The notes: generated from the letters alone by a model not told the origin. Positions 42,801 through 48,840 are shown, counted from the first letter of the stretch. The stretch: DNA of 64,000 nt from Ceriagrion tenellum (GCA_963169105.1 OY720636.1:136515747-136579746); one strand, 5' to 3'. Numbers and translations are program-made.

Positions 42801-45415
42801 AGTATCATGTGATTCTGCATTTATTTATGAGCATTTTGACGCCCTGTTTTATATACCAAAAGGCTTCACCCTATAACATTTCTTGTACAGGGTCACTTAA
42901 AATAGGAGCCAAACTCGTTGTTGAGTGCTTTTTTACCGAATTACGTTCAATTCTTACCTCTTATACCTAACTTCCGCTGTGTTTAAATATTATTTATAAT
43001 TTAAAGAAATAAATTTCTTGAATGGACGAAAATTCAATTGTTTTAGGGTTTACACAAGTTTTAAATTTCTGTAATATTTTTCTTTCCTATGACTTTAATT
43101 TTTTTTAAACATGATTAATAATTAGCCATATAAATTTGTTTTAGTCATCTCCTCTTTAATTATTAAATTAATTATAACTATAAGGGAATGAGACCATATT
43201 AAAATTATTATTGGACTTAGGGTATAAAAAAGGTTGGAAACTACGGCACCACAACAACCAACCCCTCCTTCTTCCCAGTTTTGCAGTCACGGAATCCCAG
43301 CCTCCCTTCCAGTCACTTTTGCATCCTCCCCCACACTCCTTTTCCCTATCCTCTACTTTCGCTACTCCCCGCCTCCAATGCCACTCTCAGTTCGATTCCT
43401 CTTTTTCTCCACGTCACCTTCCGGGAACCCTTTAACGTAGTCTGAGAGAGATTTTTCCCTTTATATCGTTATAGAGACCATATTCGATCTATATATTATA
43501 ATGCCAGCAGCTTTGAGATACATGAAGTTAATATTATAATATATATGGCAAACATTTATTGCTTCATCAGTCTGAAATTCTCAATTAAATACGCATTTAT
43601 AAGCCTTTTATTTGACTCTTTTTTCAGAGAGTACGGTTGAAACGACGTCACAACAGATGGCTGCGAGACTATAAAAATTACTGCGATAAGTAATCAACGT
43701 ATTATTTAAAACAGTTGAGAAAACATGCAAACGGCATACTGGTGAACTACTGACGAGATGTACGCGTGGAAAATTTCTCATTTTTCAATTAAGTCCCTCA
43801 TAATTGTACCATTTCCCATGGGTTCATCCATTTTGTGGGCTAAATCTCGAAAATAGACTGATGTGTTGTTACCTTTGAAAATATTAGACCTTTTTCTTTA
43901 ACATTAGGACAAATTCCTTTCTTAATATAGGAAATGAAATGATCTTGCTCAAACTTTCTTAAGACCTTTTGGATTCCGTTGTGTCCATCCCTAACCACTG
44001 TTCTTCCACAATTGTTGGGTACCTCCAGGACTTCAGCGAGTTAAATTTACAACATTGAGAAACTAATGACGATATAAAATTGCATTGCAATTGCAAAACT
44101 TTTAAGGGCAGTAGAATAAATTTGTTCCGTTAATTCCACGGAAAAATTGAAAACTTAGGAAAAAGTACTCCCATAAATGTCAAAAGACACAATTATTGAC
44201 CCGCTTTAATATTAATTAAAACAAAAAAGGAATACCATGGCAAATGATAGTACTTTAAACATTACTTAATCATAGTAATGTTGCCATAAAATATGCAATC
44301 CTGACAAATAGTCTAATGACTTACTGCTAGACTTTAACTCAAAATGTTTGGTATGTTTCCTCATAGTACAGCATATTAAATGACACAACATGCGTAAAGT
44401 TCTTGCAGTGAATTAGTTCTATCCATATACAGGTTATTAACACAACCCACACAACAAATAAAATATTCTGTGACTGTTTGCGGACTTAAGGATACCAAAA
44501 GACGATTTTCAAATAGGACATTTTAGTCGAGAGCGATAATTCACAAAAATCTCGATCATTCAACGGACAGAATCGTTAATCGATAGCATCAAAATTTGAT
44601 TCTCCCTAATGGAAAATATCCTGAAAACAGTCCCTTCTATGGCGAACTCACAAATATGCAATAGGCTGGGCACAAAACTGTTTCACAAAGTCAAGAGGTA
44701 TTGCAATAGAGTACTGGGCATGCAATTCAATTGGCATCCTCGTCGATGAAACATGCTCCTCATTACTCCTTGGAGATGGGTCTCTTGGATGTTCCTACGG
44801 GTAATTGGCTCCATAACTACCGACGTTTCGATGAACGACATGTTCATAATCTTCAGAGAAGCCCTGAATATGAAGAGCAAGTCGGTCTTCGAAATGACGG
44901 CAGCTATAGTCTAGCACCCGGTGGCATACCAGAGAAACTTTTCCGCATTCGATTCACCGGGAAAACTTTAGACCTTTTATTATCTTCACTCCTTCCCTTC
45001 CCTATGCCAAGCACCCAGCACAGATTAGCTGCATTCAACTACCAACCCAAAATCTTGGGGTTGAGATTTTTCTTTCTGCCGCGGCGAGTAGGCAGCAGTG
45101 CGACGAAACAAGAGCACCACATGTATGCGCTTCCACGCCTCCTTACCTTCAAGAGGAACGAGTTCATCCACTTGGTGAACGTCTTCTTCTGGATGTACAG
45201 GCGCTCCTCCTGCAGCGCTTTGATGCGGCCCGTCTCGAACTTGAGCGCGTCCTCTCGTTGCGTCATCGTGAGCGGCACCGCGGGCGTCGTCGCCGAGGGC
45301 GAGGCGGGCGCCCCGATGCCCCCCACCTCCCACCCGTCCACGGAGGAATAGGCGCCGCCGACGCCCGAACTTCGCACTCGGTAACTGCCGCCGCCTCCGC
45401 CTCGCTCATGCTGCG
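633..45415 (-). CDS. kst: beta-heavy spectrin (karst), 5' half of gene, 15 coding exons
   Basis: Gene-level entry; exons are listed separately. Beta-heavy spectrin pairs with alpha-spectrin to build the apical/subapical membrane skeleton of epithelia, where it binds F-actin and, in flies, the Crumbs complex. Translation of the joined exons from the Met at 45266 gives 859 codons without a stop. It shows actin-binding signature 1 (QKKTFTKWMN, residues 27-36), CH1 to about residue 135, CH2 about 145-260, spectrin repeats from about 280, and the SH3 start (VKSLYAFSGQGM, from about 842). The SH3 insertion and the MTQRED...ERLYIQKK N-terminus separate it from conventional beta-spectrin, which lacks the SH3. 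All junctions are phase-matched. The family protein is over 4000 residues, so about one fifth is visible. The 3' part lies left of position 1. Leader exons must lie above 45415 and were not found. Confidence 0.96.
1235..1447 (-). CDS. kst: kst exon 14 (spectrin repeat before the SH3)
   Basis: 71 codons. It opens FYTDANEAESWLREKTALVG, contains SAQALLQRHRDLQGEI, and ends AERLIKAGISKLE. Acceptor CTTCTCCAG, donor GAG|GTAGGT. The exon starts with the conserved FxxDxxEAExWLxEK helix A. Confidence 0.95.
1865..2700 (-). pseudogene. Helitron (PIF1-like) helicase fragment
   Basis: Minus-strand translation in pieces gives the Helitron helicase signature. Near 2690-2500 it reads CKLIVWDECTMVHKKSLEAL (Walker B region), then a degenerate motif III (VGFSQTLPVIPQ in place of GDFRQTLPVIP). 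Near 2052-1865 it reads NSLDLPGMPSHLLQLQIGIP and PKLCNGTWLAVKKL...ATILTG, the conserved C-terminal block. Between them, stops and shifts break the frame. The Walker A part, the last conserved motifs and the Rep domain are missing. It lies in kst intron 13 and is dead. The 2890-3010 stretch next to it may be the 3' end of another element. Confidence 0.88.
3418..3618 (-). CDS. kst: kst exon 13 (spectrin repeat)
   Basis: 67 codons. It begins ALLDEMKSRRQKCERVCESG and ends KKQLEDAAEAYQ. HPRSTEIGARIDSLRAHWKR carries the conserved Trp and the HP-S-EI motif of karst. Acceptor TATGTTTTAG, donor CAG|GTTAGC. Confidence 0.95.
4330..5115 (+). pseudogene. Penelope-like element reverse-transcriptase fragment
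   Basis: Reading across several frames recovers motifs in Penelope RT order: YYSFDYINKAHRQLSDPSSY and FLQAKGPKEGLTN (about 4460-4610), GQPIV (about 4700), AMGNTFSPPFVNLLLHIVEE (about 4800-4860), LSPHPIKPLLWLxYINE (catalytic YxDD decayed to YINE, about 4870-4920), and FLDGDINFTNPHFSTSIDIK followed by PTNMQ (about 5030-5103). Similarity to the PLE pattern ...AMG..F.P..ANL...LE..FLS..P.KPL.WLRYIDD is what identifies it. There are many frameshifts, and I did not see the GIY-YIG endonuclease. It lies in kst intron 12. Confidence 0.78.
6551..6728 (-). CDS. kst: kst exon 12 (spectrin repeat)
   Basis: 178 nt. It encodes LLEQGKARRARLEDARNFFQ, the helix A Trp in EEEAWVIERQRVC, and ISAKDLRAVLSLQQKHK. 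Acceptor CTTTACAG, donor AAG|GTATTA. The preceding Arg codon is split across the intron. Confidence 0.95.
7868..8322 (+). mobile_element. Truncated non-LTR retrotransposon, 3' end (family A, copy 1)
   Basis: The reading frame ending at 8097 gives DVHQHDTRRKNDFRTVTHNL and YTKSPLYAGVMFYNSLP, then continues after a one-base shift with LKEYLIKNAFYSVDDFLTSM and a stop. This is the usual C-terminus of jockey/CR1-like RT polyproteins. A short 3' UTR ends in CCCGGGATTAATAAAG followed by a (AATTTG)n tail. It is 5'-truncated and lies in kst intron 11. Clade assignment is tentative. Confidence 0.75.
8595..8803 (-). CDS. kst: kst exon 11 (spectrin repeat)
   Basis: 209 nt, phase 0 to phase 2. It reads VEFQSVDVGGHLLGVEDLLQ, then KHSLTELQATAAGETQSRLQ, and ends LAAAYKR. 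The GxHLLGVEDLLQKHSL block is diagnostic of beta spectrins. The acceptor CAATAAAG has a poor pyrimidine tract, so its exact position is slightly less certain. Donor AG|GTATAT. Confidence 0.92.
9761..9982 (-). CDS. kst: kst exon 10 (spectrin repeat)
   Basis: 74 codons. It begins EDRFHDLTSMAEELARENYH and ends LLREIDTVLATIKEME. It contains the conserved repeat Trp in ILARWDELLVLL. Acceptor TATTTTAG, donor GAG|GTTTGT. Confidence 0.95.
11604..11735 (-). CDS. kst: kst exon 9 (spectrin repeat)
   Basis: 44 codons. It reads SVLRESFLKDMTQVLCDPEY and ends MSKHEAMSAEILAR. The KHEAxxxxI.AR stretch is the usual helix B of a beta-spectrin repeat. Acceptor ATTTTACAG, donor CGT|GTGAGT. Confidence 0.95.
12299..12524 (-). 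CDS. kst: kst exon 8 (spectrin repeat)
   Basis: 226 nt, starting with the third base of a Lys codon. It encodes YRERSEIEALYFHINTHLKS, then DGQLVHDIERAWEALERAEH and a basic helix ending LEQLAFKFRRK. Acceptor TTTTCACAG, donor AAG|GTTTGT. It continues the EKPPK-YRERSEIEALYF junction shared with other beta spectrins. Confidence 0.95.
12678..12800 (-). mobile_element. Non-LTR retrotransposon 3' end (family A, copy 2, inverted)
   Basis: The reverse complement contains TTGACTTGTCCCATACAT, then CTCCGGGACCAATAAAC and a (TTAC)n tail. This lines up with the 3' end of copy 1 near 8258-8305. A run of 17 A (T on the element strand) sits at 12750-12766. The tail repeat unit differs between the two copies. 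It lies in kst intron 7. Confidence 0.7.
13075..13152 (-). repeat. Possible tRNA-derived SINE head
   Basis: The reverse complement reads GTTTAACTGGTTAATGCACAAG (as CTGGTTAATGCACAAGG) and then CTAGTTCGACTCTTGG. These resemble pol III box A (TGGYNNARNGG) and box B (GTTCGANTC) at tRNA-like spacing. A full cloverleaf does not form, so this is a SINE head or a decayed tRNA rather than a working tRNA gene. Confidence 0.35.
13570..15155 (+). pseudogene. piggyBac-like transposase pseudogene
   Basis: It starts MASKRKLQEDEIEAELCADI with an acidic N-terminus. After stops and frameshifts the DDE_Tnp_1_7 blocks appear in order: ELDRKDEIYDRLWKIR (about 14130-14170), YYSPSEHLSDGEITILFKG (14220-14270), KGHNLFMDNFFFS-type block (14460-14500), CCTVTPNRKGMPPVMPS (14545-14590), WKDKRDMHMLTNMHNPPGDG (14660-14715), DLTILDSWILMKSCGGKNFS and HRDFCLGLYRNMGEE (14820-14925), and a cysteine-rich tail (LQC.MCSSRGKNWRTKF, VGLCVISCFEEYHTK) ending near 15146. 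The first catalytic motif reads SDGE where SxDE is expected. TTAA sites occur near both sides, but no terminal repeats could be fixed. It lies in kst intron 7. Confidence 0.85.
13736..13762. repeat. Perfect 12-bp inverted repeat with 3-nt loop
   Basis: CATGCAGACATG, CAA, CATGTCTGCATG forms a perfect hairpin inside the N-terminal part of the piggyBac-like pseudogene, followed by TTTTT. It interrupts the acidic coding segment. Confidence 0.85.
15642..15847. mobile_element. MITE-like inverted repeat carrying a hammerhead-like motif
   Basis: The left arm starts AATGATGATAACTTATAC and the right arm, reversed, reads AATGATGATAACCTATAA. Both run on to CCACATGTTTT. The arms are about 39 bp with four mismatches. 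The interior holds the hammerhead-like core at 15762-15800. It lies in kst intron 7 just before exon 7. Confidence 0.7.
15762..15800 (+). ncRNA. Hammerhead-ribozyme-like motif (locus 1)
   Basis: Order on the plus strand: AAC (stem I), CTGAAGA, T, GACG-TTGAA-CGTA (stem II, one pair lost), GAAACC-GA-GGT (stem III ACC/GGT), T as residue 17, GTT (pairs with AAC). One extra T lies between the CTGAAGA box and stem II. Probably a decayed relic. Confidence 0.45.
15878..16065 (-). CDS. kst: kst exon 7 (first spectrin repeat region)
   Basis: 188 nt, phase 0 to phase 2. It begins IVGQMMEADAMKKRYSMLTT and ends YRTVEKPPK. NLLEWI...TT and NSLEGIQSELTAFKTYRT are typical of the half repeat that follows CH2 in beta spectrins. 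Acceptor AATTTTTAG, donor AA|GTAAGA. Confidence 0.95.
16610..16722 (-). CDS. kst: kst exon 6 (end of CH2)
   Basis: 113 nt, phase 1 to phase 0. It reads DVDTNRPDEKSIITYVASYY and then HTFARMKNEMKSGRRIAN. The DEKSI.TYV.SYYH block is the conserved final helix of spectrin CH2. Acceptor TTTTTCTGCAG, donor AAT|GTAAGT. Confidence 0.95.
17230..17394 (-). CDS. kst: kst exon 5 (CH2 core)
   Basis: 165 nt, phase 1 in and out. It encodes GSWRSGLGFNALIHAHRPDL, continues through the helix NRAFDIAQEDLGIPKLLDAE, and completes most of CH2. Acceptor TTCCTGAACAG, donor G|GTAATA. Confidence 0.95.
17556..17664 (-). CDS. kst: kst exon 4 (CH1-CH2 linker, start of CH2)
   Basis: 109 nt, phase 0 to phase 1. It reads DEENESSEKKSAKDALLLWC and then QRKTSGYNGVNIQDFT. 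The start of CH2 (LLLWCQRKT) is typical of all spectrins. The acceptor is a long T tract ending TTAAG. The donor is G|GTATAC, which is weak at position +5. Confidence 0.94.
17923..18039 (-). CDS. kst: kst exon 3 (end of CH1)
   Basis: 39 codons, residues 97-135. It contains the actinin-type actin-binding signature 2 (EDIVDGNPRLILGLIWTIIL) and ends RFQIQEIEIDV. Acceptor TTATTTTCAG, donor GTG|GTATGT. Phase 0 on both sides. Confidence 0.96.
18499..18558. repeat. Two-copy 30-bp tandem duplication
   Basis: TAATACTGATATCTCTCAGA is followed 30 bases later by TAATACCAATATCTCTCAGA. It lies in kst intron 2. No function suggested. Confidence 0.8.
19755..19922 (-). CDS. kst: kst exon 2 (CH1 domain, middle)
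   Basis: 56 codons, residues 41-96. It opens ARMEVEDLFEDLADGRKLLK and ends SLAFLHTK. Acceptor TTTCTTTTCAG, donor AAG|GTAAGG. The reading matches the fly karst order NSFLxK-ARMEVEDL exactly across the 25-kb intron, which fixes both splice sites. It supplies the hydrophobic core helices of CH1. Confidence 0.96.
20147..20478. mobile_element. Tc1/mariner-superfamily (pogo/Tigger-like) MITE
   Basis: 332 bp bounded by CAGTAGACCCTCACTT on the left and, reversed, CAGTAGACCCCCGCTT on the right, with a TA on each side (20145-20146 and 20479-20480), as expected for TA target-site duplication. No transposase remains. CAGT-starting ends with TA duplication fit pogo/Tigger-type non-autonomous elements; the group is inferred from the ends only. 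A weaker CAGTCGAACCCC end near 19377 may be a one-ended relative. Confidence 0.82.
20840..22800 (-). pseudogene. LINE polyprotein pseudogene (endonuclease and RT C-terminal part)
   Basis: The minus strand, reading from 22600 down, shows an APE-type endonuclease relic (LGNMNSWIAVRWHTSYRVVG, VSGYGKN) and, from about 21600 to 21060, the downstream RT part: GDYFVYLGVMF, LYACERWVCL, MGFLRSVCGVSLVNM, VYDNNVNGVRGRGRL. This matches the common arthropod LINE pattern ...YLG..., YG.E.W, LR..CGV, VRGRGRPRKSW. Many stops and shifts; dead. Confidence 0.72.
23019..23413. mobile_element. Outer MITE, interrupted in its left terminal repeat
   Basis: The left end GGCCACTTTACATGGTATAA and the reversed right end GGCCGCTTTACACGGTACAT are terminal inverted repeats. 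If the inner element (23054-23238) and one 9-bp duplicate are removed, the left repeat continues to match the right one for about 42 bp (34 of 42). TAAA flanks both ends, which may be the target duplication. No coding remnant seen. Confidence 0.8.
23054..23238. mobile_element. Inner MITE with perfect 9-bp target-site duplication
   Basis: 185 bp. Its terminal inverted repeats of 25 bp match at 24 positions (left starts GGTAAATTTGCACTTTACGG; right, reversed, starts GGTAAATTTGCGCTTTACGG). It is flanked by GCACAAACG at 23045-23053 and 23239-23247. A 9-bp duplication is typical of Mutator-like elements, so that superfamily is suggested. The near-perfect ends imply a fairly recent insertion. Confidence 0.85.
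24110..24785 (+). pseudogene. RTE-like LINE, C-terminal fragment (family R, copy 1)
   Basis: The plus strand reads (T)EDMFSSMETGRMATARKIFQ and RKRKRLHGPT, then after a gap VRKMEKVSWKDKFRNEEVLR and RRGEKM. SW.D..RNEEVLRR.GE is the conserved tail of insect RTE-like RT polyproteins. It begins at nearly the same codon where the 34.9-36.1 kb copy stops. Pseudogene. Confidence 0.75.
25000..29440. other. Large intron 1 segment, little recognised
   Basis: Apart from the MITE at 28548-28761 and a C-rich/G-poor stretch at 26600-26800, I recognise no gene, RNA or repeat. Short open frames here show no family motifs. Confidence 0.5.
28548..28761. mobile_element. MITE (family M, copy 1)
   Basis: Left end AGTCCGTCCAAGATAACAGT; right end reversed reads AGATTGCGTCTAAGATAATA. 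The interior GGATTCCTCCGTCACATAG and CCATTCCCAAACGGTATCTG lines up with copy 2 at 53887-54342. About 214 bp. Confidence 0.6.
29450..30310. promoter_or_regulatory. CpG- and G-rich block, candidate promoter (unproven)
   Basis: The plus strand is strongly G/A-rich from 29460 to 29880, then CpG-rich to 30250, in contrast to AT-rich flanks. Long frames open here on both strands because of composition, and none shows a domain. In a first intron of a gene known to have alternative promoters in flies, such a block could be an internal promoter. This is inference from composition only. Confidence 0.25.
31285..31520. promoter_or_regulatory. CpG-rich block, candidate promoter (unproven)
   Basis: Dense CG dinucleotides (GACGCGGAAGGCGAGCG, ATCGCGCGGGCGAAAC) within an AT-rich intron. 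No splice donor or domain could be tied to it. Confidence 0.25.
32341..32560. repeat. Unclassified repeat-like block, possibly SINE-related
   Basis: GC-balanced block (GTGCCAGGTTCCGATTTGAA, GAGTGCGGTATGCCTGG, CTCACCCTGGTGGTGGC) with the feel of a SINE body, lying just beyond the 3' end of the minus-strand LINE fragment. No clear pol III boxes and no second copy in the window. Confidence 0.25.
32560..33240 (-). pseudogene. LINE RT C-terminal fragment (family E, copy 1)
   Basis: The minus strand reads EKYGIKINHNKTQYTIFTTT near 33160-33090 and, further down, LTLDREDENRLQAFYV near 32850-32790, followed by a degraded Trp/Arg-rich stretch. YG.KIN..KT and E..RLQAF are the usual RT finger and connection motifs. 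The second motif recurs at 42.5 kb. Confidence 0.6.
33836..33978. repeat. Short inverted repeat with hammerhead-like arms (locus 2)
   Basis: Left arm TCGATGTTTCGCAATATTAT..., right arm reversed TCAATGTTTCGAAATTATAT..., both running on to TTTTTGCATCAT. On the minus strand the left arm reads CTGATGA, T, GCAA-loop-TTGC, GAAAC, ATC. The right arm on the plus strand has CTAATGA, so its box is broken. Confidence 0.6.
33841..33880 (-). ncRNA. Hammerhead-ribozyme-like motif (locus 2)
   Basis: CTGATGA, one extra T, stem II GCAA/TTGC (4 pairs), GAAACATC then G. Stem I pairs poorly and stem III has a C/A mismatch, consistent with decay of ACGT to ACAT. Relic. Confidence 0.35.
34860..36130 (+). pseudogene. 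RTE-like LINE RT pseudogene (family R, copy 2)
   Basis: Motifs in order on the plus strand: DGILISEHIEIQERRKDYTE (about 35016), EKLIKEMKHRKETGNGEITI (35170), P-K-V--V-MIQIEKKRNRK (35320), FGFRQGWELE (35485), a decayed FIDL.KAFDKVRW (35578-35615), GRVRVEGEMIEEF (35700), CMSPILFYTYLEEIIKEYFD (35772), KFADDMAILAASREKVTRTL (catalytic FADD, about 35870), and VESFNYLDSLITENMFSSME (36045). This is insect RTE-like LINE order. Stops and shifts throughout. Confidence 0.85.
36150..37435 (+). pseudogene. jockey/CR1-like LINE RT pseudogene (family J, copy 1)
   Basis: It follows directly on the RTE-like copy. Motifs: TFLDNRNFLNSSHHSFRKAD (36180), VRVTSSVPQGSVIGPL (36470-36520, RT motif 3), FTNDLVIYR in place of YADD (36570), LHSWCQEWGLELNHSKCT (36650), and MLVRPHLEYTVCIWDPGHK (36920-36980). 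The 3' end has AGTAAGTAGAAGTAGATG (37409-37428), a degenerate (GTAGAT)n tail like the copies at 52.6 and 54.4 kb. Confidence 0.82.
37440..41520. other. Intron 1 segment without recognised gene
   Basis: I see no gene or transposon signature. The only marked feature is a homopolymer of 21 C at 40619-40639. Confidence 0.5.
40619..40639. repeat. Homopolymer of 21 C
   Basis: An uninterrupted run of 21 C on the plus strand in AT-rich sequence. Either a true mononucleotide tract or an assembly/polishing artefact. Confidence 0.95.
41620..42080. other. GC-enriched block in intron 1
   Basis: Higher CpG density than its flanks (CACGCGGGGATCCG, CGCCCGCCCGAGG). Frames on both strands are open by composition only. 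No domain recognised. Confidence 0.3.
42470..42720 (-). pseudogene. LINE RT fragment (family E, copy 2)
   Basis: The minus strand reads EELDMEDENRLQAFEVWV, matching EDENRLQAF at 32.8 kb, with a degraded RRKISLAW upstream. It is the connection region after RT motif 7. Short and broken. Confidence 0.55.
43445..43990 (+). repeat. Interspersed repeat K, copy 1 (~540 bp)
   Basis: It shares a co-linear, diverged sequence with 58140-58690: AGAGACCATATTCGAT near the start, GACGAGAT in the middle, TGTACCATTTCCCAT, ATCTCG-AAAA, and GCTCAAACT-CTTAAG near the end. Same orientation. No coding potential and no terminal repeats seen. Confidence 0.75.
45147..45415 (-). CDS. kst: kst exon 1 (first recognisable coding exon)
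   Basis: Acceptor CCTTACAG precedes 45415, so at least one upstream exon exists. The donor after AAG at 45147 is GTAAGG. The conserved Met is ATG at 45266-45264, with A at -3; it begins MTQREDALKF and the exon ends KWMNSFLLK. The same frame stays open upstream to 45415 and would add a Gly/Ser-rich tail (GGGGGSYRVRSSGVGG, YSSVDGWEVG). So either this tail is coding from an upstream start, or it is 5' UTR and translation starts at 45266. The exon is much more CpG-rich than the neighbouring introns. Confidence 0.93.
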
Positions 45416-45499
45416 CTGTAAGGACAAACGAAGGGGGCACTGTGAATCAAATTGAATCATTCTTGGAATCTAGGTTACTAACTCTACTTCTAGTATACA

Positions 45500-46145
45500 C
45501 ACAAAGGTCACGCTCAGAGGAGAAAAATTGGAGCAAAAGGATTCCTTCCCCTACCTCGGAAGTACCATCTCGGGTGGAGGAAGTACAATGAGCATCAAGA
45601 GAAGACTAGCCCAAGTTACAAAAAGGCGCTCGTGATGACGGTACGACTCCTTTACTCCAAGAAGATTATATTACGAACAAGTAAACAATGTGAAAACACT
45701 TTCGAGGATTGTGTCATTACGGAACTGAGGCAAACCAGACCAGAACAGATTATAAGCTTCCGACACTTGCTGTTGGAGGAGGATGTATAAGTTAAAATGA
45801 CGGATAAATTACGAAAAGAAGTATTCGGGAAAGAAGAAGAGTAAAGTACCCTTTAGAATACAATTCAGAAAAGAAGAACCGGGTGGATTAGGCACACCCT
45901 GAAAAGCAACCAGTTAGTGAAGGATGTAATTGAAGGAATAGTAGAGGGATAAGTCCCAAGAGGAAGAACATACTTGAAGGTAAATATAGGAAAAAGTCCA
46001 CAGGGGAAGACCCAGGAAAAAGTTCATGAACCAAATAAAGAGGAGTACATAGGAAGTGACACCAGGAGGTAAGAGAACTAGCATTAGATATGGAAGGGTG
46101 GAGGGCTGCAGCCAACCAATCTTGGGATTGAATGATCAATGATGA
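45500..46145 (+). pseudogene. RTE-like LINE, C-terminal fragment (family R relative, copy 3)
   Basis: The plus strand reads KDSFPYLGSTISGGGSTMSI and KRRLAQVTK, then after breaks RTGWIRHTLKSNQLVKDVIE and GIVEG. YLGSTI...I..RIAQ and RTGWI.H.L....L...VIEG.VEG are standard RTE-like/endonuclease-RT C-terminal motifs. It lies just upstream of kst exon 1 in gene orientation. Confidence 0.72.
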
Positions 46146-46199
46146 TAATGATGCTGAGACAACATTACTTTCCGTTTTTGCTCGCATAGAAAACTTGCA

Positions 46200-48840
46200 C
46201 TGCTAACACCTTTAATACCCTTATAAGCTTCTCATCGAGTCAAAATTTAAATTCATGCCTCTACTTAGATAGTGCGTTGAGATAAAATGACCGCTTTCCA
46301 AAGAATTAATGTAGATGGTTCTCCATTAATAATAGAAATTATTTTTTAGGATTAACAAGAATATTACGCTTAGCAAAATTGTTAATTTCAAATCGTTTAG
46401 ATAGAATAATGCTCTTTACCATTGACTAGTGGTAAGCAACCAAGCCCCATTTGCCCATCAGTGTCCGAAACAGGTACAAATGTGGATAAAAAGGACAATC
46501 CCGGTGTTAAAAACGCATCGTATTATGCTTTGAAAACAAAAAATCGAGACAATTTCTCACCCAGAATTTCGTCAAGTGCAAGGAATTCAAACCAACGAGT
46601 GAACCTTAATCTTCAACTCTTAAAGGAATTTCAACTCCTAATCATGTGAACCAACCATTGTGCTTCTTCATACCATGAAGCATTTAAGTACCTTAGTTAC
46701 ATCGGACAACATTTGACGGAATAAGTATAGATAGTATAGTTTCGATATATGATCAAATGTATCACAGTGACGTAAATTTAACACGTGACCTACAATCACT
46801 CCACATAATTTTGCGAAAAAATAATTAATTGTGGTTATACCAGATGATAAATGATTTACTTTAACAACCCTAATATTTTTACTCGATAAAAATCGTAACA
46901 GATTTCCGAAAATAGAGAGTACACCACTATATATAGTTATCCAGGAGCAGATGCGAGATATACGGCCGTTGAGATATTAAAAGAAGTGGACAATAATTGC
47001 ACACAATTTCAAATCAGAGCAAAAAAATAGATGAGACCCTTATGTGGCGATAAAAAAGGCAGTTAAAATTTTCCGAGATTTCTTAACGCAACTTGGCCAA
47101 TACAGGGAAATATCACGCTGTTGGCCAAAAACTGCTATAGTAATCAAATCTAAGATAAACAAATGAAAATTACTTTCCTCGTTATGGCAGGAAAAAGGTT
47201 TTGGACCATACAAATCGGATAAGATAAAGGAGAAGAGGAAAACTATTCGGAATCGCAGATGCCAAAAAAGGTTTTCACTCGCGATTTTGCGACATAACAC
47301 TCCAACCGGGTGAAAGGCATAAGGAAAATTCGGTACGAAAAATATTTGTCACCGTGATAACCCCATATAGGACAGATAACTTATATTACAACCGTCAGAT
47401 TGGATATGGCTTTTAATCTATGCAGGCCTCAGTAATAACACCTTAAATAATCATTGATATTAAAAGGGGGCAAACACCATGGGAAAATTAATTTATCCTG
47501 GTGGATACTAATAATCGTAATTACACAGATTCCGGTTGATCCAGAGTCAGAAGATTATAACGAATCAAATTGAACAATCGGTACCCATTCATTTTAGGTC
47601 AAATTTAGTAACATTTATCAAGCTACTTCCAAAGTATGAGTATGCCGGTTGAAATAAAATGAGAATCTAATAGACTACGCACATGTGCATTGTTTCCTTT
47701 AGAGAAATGAGTATAAAAAATAAATTGATGTATTCACAAAAAGGTAACGTTAAATTAGCGTTATTATACTTAATAATACGCAAAATTCCATAGTTTATCA
47801 AAGTCCAGAATGTGAGCCCCCCACTTAACAAGTCGAAAGGCTGGAAATGAGACAGTGAAATCGATGCTAATAGACCAACTCTCATGCATCGATGGCATTT
47901 AACAATTGTAAAGAGCTAAATACAAAGCGATTACAATCTTTCCCGTCTTTTATTCTTCAGGCCCTTGTAAGGAAGATATGACCGATTTGTGTAGAGCGCT
48001 CAACGACATCTTCAAGGGGACAATTATATGAAAAATCTTCATAAAGTAACTTTCTACCTTGGACAACCACAAGAAATACAGCAAACCATACAAACAACGA
48101 ACAGGAAAATCGAATATATCATACACTTCGAGACCCAAAAATGTTCTCTAAATTAGATGGTTCAAGTGATCATCGGAATGTGTTCATGCTTAGGAGGAAA
48201 GTAACACAGTATAACAGCAGAAGAGCCAGGAGAACGAGCCTTCAAAGGAAACGCTCTCCAATCGGTTTCTCTGCGAGCGGTCGAGGACTGGTAATAAATT
48301 TTAGTTAATGGTTCGGTGACCTCGTAAATGAACACCTCCGAGAGGCAGGGAAGTCACAATTCAGAAAGTCATAAGCGCAAACAGCGGAGTCGTGCAATCA
48401 TGCAATTTTAACAAATAAGAGTTATGCGCAACCAGATACAGGGGAAGGTATTTCGGTGCTGGTTTCACAATCAAAATTCTTCTCTACGTCGCCAAATCAT
48501 GTACGAGAGCTGATAATGTAAACAAAAAAGACGCATCAGATCAGCTTTATCACTTTGATATCGCGTAATAAGGGCTATTTTATCGCAAACATTATTTTGT
48601 ATACAGTTATGCAAACTCACACTGAGGCGGAGCCAGAAAACTATATTTCCTATAAATTAATTGTTGAGCTCAAGTAGTTTGACAGAAACTGTTTCTAGTC
48701 CTGTAGGTATTACATATCATGTCAAAGTTTTACTTAATTTCTAGGTGAGATGATCTGAGTTTAGTTTTCTTATACCACATATCCAACAATTCAGGCCCAG
48801 TCTTTCAATTCATCTCCATCAGTTGAAACTCCAGCTTGGG
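46200..48840. other. Upstream region without recognised gene
   Basis: AT-rich sequence with short scattered frames. I see no gene, RNA or transposon signature here. Confidence 0.5.

Larger units (their letters stand above)
19923..45146 (-). other. kst intron 1 (25.2 kb)
   Basis: Donor GTAAGG at 45146, acceptor TTTCTTTTCAG at 19923. It splits the CH1 coding sequence between residues 40 and 41. It holds most of the transposon debris in the window plus CpG-rich blocks at 29.5-30.3 and 31.3-31.5 kb. I see no host exon inside it. Confidence 0.9.

Noticed and set aside
43745..43785. CTGACGA followed by GAAA, resembling a fifth hammerhead
   Set aside because: The bases between do not form a stem II, and the partner copy of repeat K at 58.44 kb lacks the box.
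44731..45351. 206-codon plus-strand frame
   Set aside because: It is antisense to kst exon 1 over most of its GC-rich part, and the rest has no domain. It is a shadow of the exon.
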